Below, in pieces: positions 60,036 to 64,000 of a stretch of DNA of 64,000 bases. Position 1 is the first letter of the stretch. Every line of letters starts with the position of its first letter. The position numbers and the translations under genes are program-made. Location: the NCBI RefSeq assembly GCF_001264245.1, contig NZ_CP011339.1, positions 1,674,001 to 1,738,000 on the forward strand, written 5' to 3'. A model generated the notes under the pieces. The model was not told where the DNA came from and searched no databases. It worked only from the letters and a program-made list of their open reading frames with translations. The DNA comes from Microcystis panniformis FACHB-1757 (lineage in GTDB: Bacteria; Cyanobacteriota; Cyanobacteriia; Cyanobacteriales; Microcystaceae).

Positions 60036-60836
60036 ATGCGTTGGATCACCGCTTGTGTATTGAGTCTATTGCTCTTTTTTGCCCTACCCATAGCGGCTTA
60101 TGCCGATAGCCCGACTATTAGCGAAGAACAGATTAGAGAAGGGGAAGTTATCGCCGAAAAAGCCCTAGAAGCCACAGAAAAAGGGGATTACGCCCAGGCC
60201 GAAAGCTATTGGACCCAATTAGTCACCAAATTCCCCACTAATCCCGCCGTTTGGAGTAATCGCGGCAATGCCAGAGTCAGTCTCAATAAATTAGAGGATG
60301 CGATCGCTGATTTTAACCAAGCGATCGCCATTGCCCCCGATGCCCCCGATCCCTACCTCAATCGCGGCACCGCTTTAGAGGGAGAAGGCAAATATCAAGA
60401 AGCGATCGCCGATTATAATAAAGTTTTAGAACTGGATCCCAATGATGCCTTTGCCTATAACAATCGCGGCAACGCCGAAGGCGGTTTAGGGGACTGGGAA
60501 GCCGCCGTCAAAGACTATCGCCAAGCCACTCAACTAGCCCCGAATTTTGCCTGGGCGCAAGCTAATCTGGCTCTGGCCCTGTACGAATTGGGCAGATATC
60601 CAGAAGCAGTCCAAAAAATGCGGAATATTGCCCGCAAATACCCCATGTTTCCCGATGTCAGAGCGGCCTTAAGCGCCGTTTTATGGACACAAGGACAACA
60701 GGGAGAGGCGGAAAGCAATTGGGTAGCCGCCGTCGGCATGGATACCCGCTATCAAGACCTCGATTGGGTAAAAAGCGTGCGCCGTTGGCCGCCGAATATG
60801 GTTCTAGCCTTAGATAAGTTTCTTAACTTAAAGTAA
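60036..60836 (+). CDS. TPR protein with signal peptide
   Basis: The 266-residue protein has a signal peptide (MRWITACVLSLLLFFALPIA, cleavage after YA), then about four TPR units (VWSNRGNARVSLNKLEDAIA, PYLNRGTALEGEGKYQEAIA, AYNNRGNAEGGLGDWEAAVK, AQANLALALYELGRYPEAVQ). It is probably lumenal or periplasmic. Similar proteins in cyanobacteria are uncharacterised. It is 42 bp after purE on the same strand. Confidence 0.83.
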   Translation: MRWITACVLSLLLFFALPIAAYADSPTISEEQIREGEVIAEKALEATEKGDYAQAESYWTQLVTKFPTNPAVWSNRGNARVSLNKLEDAIADFNQAIAIAPDAPDPYLNRGTALEGEGKYQEAIADYNKVLELDPNDAFAYNNRGNAEGGLGDWEAAVKDYRQATQLAPNFAWAQANLALALYELGRYPEAVQKMRNIARKYPMFPDVRAALSAVLWTQGQQGEAESNWVAAVGMDTRYQDLDWVKSVRRWPPNMVLALDKFLNLK

Positions 60837-60975
60837 AGAAGGACTAAATATTAACTTTTCTGGCAGTAGCGGGACTGAGGAGCAAATTATCTGGAAATCC
60901 GCGACTAAGATACAGTTGAGATGTGCTGGATTGTACTGCATTTAAACTGCGTCGGGGGAGTTTTAGTACAAATGC

Positions 60976-61137
60976 TCAAACTTCCTCGACCCAGTTCTGG
61001 CTCTCCCAACTACGGTGGGGGTAAATTATCATTTCTGGACGACCAGCCACTGTTCCCCGTTCCCCAAAAAGAAAACTTTGTACCTTACCATTAAGATAAC
61101 TGCTGTATCTGCAATTGCCTTTTTTACCTATAATGTC
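60976..61137 (-). pseudogene. gene fragment cut by a TnpB element
   Basis: A minus-strand frame of about 50 codons (GKKGNCRYSSYLNGKVQSFL, TVAGRPEMIIYPHRSWESQN, ending WVEEV) looks like the C terminus of a real protein, and is cut at about 61138 where the TnpB element begins. No family is recognised. Low certainty. Confidence 0.4.
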
Positions 61138-62530
61138 GGCTTGAAGGAACCCTCGGTTTCACCTCGGAGATGAAAAGTTCCGCCAGCATAGAACAGCGAA
61201 GCACGACTAAGAATAACTCTAATCTATAGTTGCCAATTTAACTTTAGTATGCTAGAGTAGTTTGCGTGGTAGGTCGATAACGCAAAATGTTTGTTTTAGA
61301 GTACAAGCTTAGAGGAAAACCATCTCAATATCAAGCCATTGATGAGGCTATTCGGACAGTACAGTTTGTTCGGAATAAATGTCTTAGATATTGGGAAGAC
61401 AATAAAGGTGTAGGACAAAAGGATGTATATAAATATGTCACTCAATTAAGAAGTCAATACCCTTTTGTTCAAGACCTTAACTCTACAGCTTGTCAACAGG
61501 CTTGCGAACGGACTTGGACTGCTATTCTTAGGTTCTATAATAACTGTAAGAACAAAATTGCTGGTAAGAAAGGATATCCTAAATACTCTAAACGTACTCA
61601 TTCTGTTGAGTTTAAAAAGTCAGGTTGGAAACTTAATCGAAATTCCAAGAGAATAACTTTCACTGATGGAAAAAACATTGGGGAGTTAAAACTAATTGGT
61701 AGTCGAGACTTGTTGGATTTTCAAGAATGGCAAATTCAACGGATAAGAATAGTTAAAAGGGCTGATGGATATTATTGCCAGTTAATGCTAAAACTCGATG
61801 CTAGAGATATAACCCCACAATTAGAATCGACGGGTCATTGCCTAGGATTAGATCTGGGGTTAAAATATCTTTATGCTGACAGCAACGGGAATACAGTAGA
61901 GCCTCCTAAGTATTATCGAAAAGCCGAGAAGCGTCTTAATAAACTGAATAGAAGAAAGTCGAAAAAGTTTAAGAGAGGACAAAAGCAGTCTAATAACTAC
62001 AAAAAAGCTAGTCAAAAGTACGCTAAGGGACATTTAAAAGTAAGTAGGCAACGAGAAGAGTTTACTAAAAAATTGGCACTCCGTTTAATTCAGTCAAACG
62101 ACTTGATAGCCTACGAGGATTTAAAAGTCAAAAACCTTGTGCGTAATCGAAAACTAGCTAAGAGTATCAATGATGCTGGTTGGTCACAATTGAGAAAATG
62201 GATAGAGTATTTTGGCATTAAATACGGCCGATTAACTATTGCAGTTAATCCAGCCTATACTAGCCAAGAATGCTTTAATTGTGGTCGGTTAATCCAAAAG
62301 TCTCTATCAGTTAGAACTCATGTTTGTTTGTGTGGGTATATAGAAGATAGGGACAAGATGGCGGCCTTGAATATACTCAAAAAAGCTACGATAGGGCATA
62401 TCGGAAGCTGGTCGTCAGACCTAAACGCTTGGGGAGATTTAAGCTCTATTTTGGTTGGTAGAAATACCTGCTAAGACAACTTGAGTCAGTGAACCAAGAA
62501 TCCCTCGCATAAGCGCGACGGGAGTGTCAA
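61138..62530 (+). mobile_element. TnpB-only IS200/IS605-type element, third type
   Basis: The unit runs from about 61138 (left boundary uncertain) to the right end cgacgggagtgtcaatcg. A hairpin (cctcgcataagcgcgacggg) is just before the right end. No tnpA is present. The right end lies 18 bases before the start of the zinc-ribbon protein at 62548. Confidence 0.7.
61287..62474 (+). CDS. tnpB: TnpB, RNA-guided nuclease
   Basis: This full-length 395-residue TnpB has RuvC residues Asp in GLDLGLKYLYAD, Glu in IAYEDLKVKNLVRN and Asp in EDRDKMAALNILKK, and a zinc finger (CFNCG and CLCG, the second with only CxC spacing). The usual DRDxNAA is DRDKMAA here, an Asn to Met change beside the catalytic Asp. 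The zinc finger change could weaken folding. It otherwise looks complete. It is related to, but clearly distinct from, the other copies. Confidence 0.88.
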   Translation: MFVLEYKLRGKPSQYQAIDEAIRTVQFVRNKCLRYWEDNKGVGQKDVYKYVTQLRSQYPFVQDLNSTACQQACERTWTAILRFYNNCKNKIAGKKGYPKYSKRTHSVEFKKSGWKLNRNSKRITFTDGKNIGELKLIGSRDLLDFQEWQIQRIRIVKRADGYYCQLMLKLDARDITPQLESTGHCLGLDLGLKYLYADSNGNTVEPPKYYRKAEKRLNKLNRRKSKKFKRGQKQSNNYKKASQKYAKGHLKVSRQREEFTKKLALRLIQSNDLIAYEDLKVKNLVRNRKLAKSINDAGWSQLRKWIEYFGIKYGRLTIAVNPAYTSQECFNCGRLIQKSLSVRTHVCLCGYIEDRDKMAALNILKKATIGHIGSWSSDLNAWGDLSSILVGRNTC

Positions 62531-62547
62531 TCGTACTCACATTAACC

Positions 62548-63042
62548 ATGACCGAGCCAACCCAATTAAACTATCACGATACCTATTCTTGTCCCGTCTG
62601 TCGCCATGGTAAAATTGCCGCTTTACCACTCATGGAAGCATATGCTTGTAACTTTTGTCAACACATTTTTACTGCTAATTTAGAACAACAAGTTTTAAAA
62701 ATGGCCGATAGTCAATTACCCTTAACTTGGTATTGGAATGGTAAGTATTGGCAGGGTTTACCGAGAGAAGGAGTGGAGATGGCAGGTTTTTACTTAATTA
62801 TCGGTTTAGGATTTGTGATTTTTCCCACAGCAATTGTGGCTACGGGAGCCTATCTTTTTCCTCCAATCGAGGGGAGTCCTTTGTCATGGGTGCCTCTATT
62901 TTGGTCGATTTTAACCTTTATTTGCCATGCTATTTGTTTACTCTGGTTAATTATCGAATATTATCAGTTTCCCGTTAATATGTATCTACGCGCCTTGGCT
63001 CGTCGTTGGCAAAATTCTTTCGTTACTAGGTTATTATCCTAG
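62548..63042 (+). CDS. zinc-ribbon membrane protein
   Basis: The 164-residue protein starts MTEPTQLNYHDTYSCPVCRH. ATG 62548 is preferred because an upstream start at 62524 lies within the TnpB element. Two CxxC pairs (CPVC and CNFC, about 15-40) form a zinc ribbon; two hydrophobic helices follow (FYLIIGLGFVIFPTAIVATG, PLFWSILTFICHAICLLWLI). Unknown function. The insertion of the TnpB element just upstream probably replaced its promoter region. Confidence 0.7.
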   Translation: MTEPTQLNYHDTYSCPVCRHGKIAALPLMEAYACNFCQHIFTANLEQQVLKMADSQLPLTWYWNGKYWQGLPREGVEMAGFYLIIGLGFVIFPTAIVATGAYLFPPIEGSPLSWVPLFWSILTFICHAICLLWLIIEYYQFPVNMYLRALARRWQNSFVTRLLS

Positions 63043-63243
63043 GGGTTATTTAACTGCTCCAAAGTCTGACTACAAAAATTTGCTCCCTCTAAATTTTCCT
63101 TTTTAAGAGGTACTTAGATTCAATCTGTAATTTGCCTTGATAGAATTAGTATAAAAGAGTGATTAAAGACAGCAAAAACTTAATCAGACCAGAGAAAATT
63201 ATTGCTGACCTCAACGATAAATTTTACTCGACATTGACTAACC

Positions 63244-64000
63244 TTAAAAAGGTTGAAAATAATTGACAGATTTTTTATTGTTAGGCGTGATTAAATAATC
63301 GTACAAATATGCTTTCTCAAAAGAATCTAGAGTTGAATTAGTCAGGGGTTTAAAGGAGAATTTCTTAGTCCCGACAACAATTGGAGTAGTTGTGCGTACA
63401 AGTTTACCATCTTTTTCCTGTAACAAAATAATTTGCGAAGTTTTAACTTGACGAGCCGATTCCCAAGGATAATAATAGTACAGCAATCCATTCTCGTTAT
63501 TTAAAGCCATTTCTCCATTGGCGGCGATTTTTTGCTGCCAATCAGGATTGAGCTTATATAGTTTAGGAACGTTTTTCCATTGCCAAGGAAATTGATAAAG
63601 TTGACCGACTACACTGGGCATAGACCAAGCAAAAGGAGTCAACTGATTTCCCCAAGGTAAACTAGGAGCGTCGACTAAAATAACTTGTCCATCGCTCAGA
63701 TCCGGGGCTAATTGTATAACATCAGCCCAAAAAGCTTGCTGATATTTCCAACTTAGTTTATTTTGCTGTTGCACGATAATCCCAAATCCAACCAACAAAG
63801 AAAAATAAGTCGCTAAGAGGAGAGCCGCAAGATTTTTTTGCCGATAACTATTGGCTAAATAAACAATCAAATAGCCAAGAATTCCCCCAAGAATAGAAGC
63901 TCCAACCACGGCAGCCGCATGAACACGGGAATCACGTCCACTAATGAGGGTAGCAGGAACGGTAAAAGTGAAGGGATAGGCCAAGAATAATAAACTTATC
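63244..64000 (-). CDS. membrane protein, C-terminal part (runs off the window)
   Basis: The frame is open to the right edge, so the 5' end is outside. The visible part has hydrophobic segments (AAAVVGASILGGILGYLIVY, LAALLLATYFSLLVGFGIIV) followed by a large soluble domain (about residue 85 on). The layout, with membrane helices and then a C-terminal soluble domain, is like glycosyltransferase-type membrane proteins, but no motif proves it. Function is unknown. Confidence 0.6.
   Translation of the reverse strand, partial: ISLLFLAYPFTFTVPATLISGRDSRVHAAAVVGASILGGILGYLIVYLANSYRQKNLAALLLATYFSLLVGFGIIVQQQNKLSWKYQQAFWADVIQLAPDLSDGQVILVDAPSLPWGNQLTPFAWSMPSVVGQLYQFPWQWKNVPKLYKLNPDWQQKIAANGEMALNNENGLLYYYYPWESARQVKTSQIILLQEKDGKLVRTTTPIVVGTKKFSFKPLTNSTLDSFEKAYLYDYLITPNNKKSVNYFQPF

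Overview
The window reads as chromosome from a cyanobacterium, most likely Microcystis or a close relative. It carries psbZ, a Ycf34-type protein, a PEP-CTERM protein, separate CC- and A-adding tRNA nucleotidyltransferase candidates, frequent GCGATCGC (HIP1) octamers, and a dense load of insertion sequences and miniature elements. The genus is inferred from gene content and style of repeats, not from a database search.

Layout. 1-6.9 kb: two tandem copies of a secreted subtilisin-like protease (one with a nonsense codon, one with a poly-C frameshift) separated by miniature repeats. 7.3-8.5 kb: an intact ISL3 element. 8.9-10 kb: a frameshifted AI-2E-family permease. 10.1-17.9 kb: a mobile-element nest (TnpB elements, a miniature element, IS630, IS1 and an ISL3-type MITE inserted into or beside one another, plus a broken serine hydrolase). 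18-18.8 kb: a LivG-type ATPase. 19-21.7 kb: small toxin-antitoxin-like genes. 21.8-27.1 kb: PEP-CTERM protein, MtnX, a nitrilase-family hydrolase and an unrecognised three-gene membrane operon. 27.3-30.2 kb: an ISAs1 element with a 10-bp target duplication, a 38-bp tandem array and a CCA-type nucleotidyltransferase. 30.3-32.2 kb: ycf34 and small accessory genes. 32.3-35.1 kb: an NB-ARC ATPase with a TPR partner. 35.4-48.5 kb: the most interesting block. 49.1-64 kb: mostly housekeeping genes (pheS, an RRM protein, the DHH-CBS-nucleotidyltransferase fusion, psbZ, ribH, tRNA-Gly, purE, a TPR protein) interspersed with further transposon debris.

The candidate system at 36.8-48.5 kb is one co-directional run of genes: three small membrane proteins, two signal-peptide proteins, a 958-residue ATPase with an FtsK/EssC-like three-module layout, several small helical proteins with WXG100-like turns, a long coiled-coil protein, a JAMM/JAB metallopeptidase with every metal-site residue present, and a STAND NTPase with 14 WD40 repeats. 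It looks like a type VII secretion-like apparatus in a Gram-negative-type bacterium, coupled to a peptidase and a STAND sensor. The sensor gene is split by a 187-bp MITE; removing the MITE and one copy of its 8-bp target duplication restores the frame exactly.

Several reading frames are broken by one base in or next to a homopolymer run (protease, permease, hydrolase, two TnpB genes, and apparently the 5' end of the essential gene pheS). Some of these may be assembly errors rather than biology.
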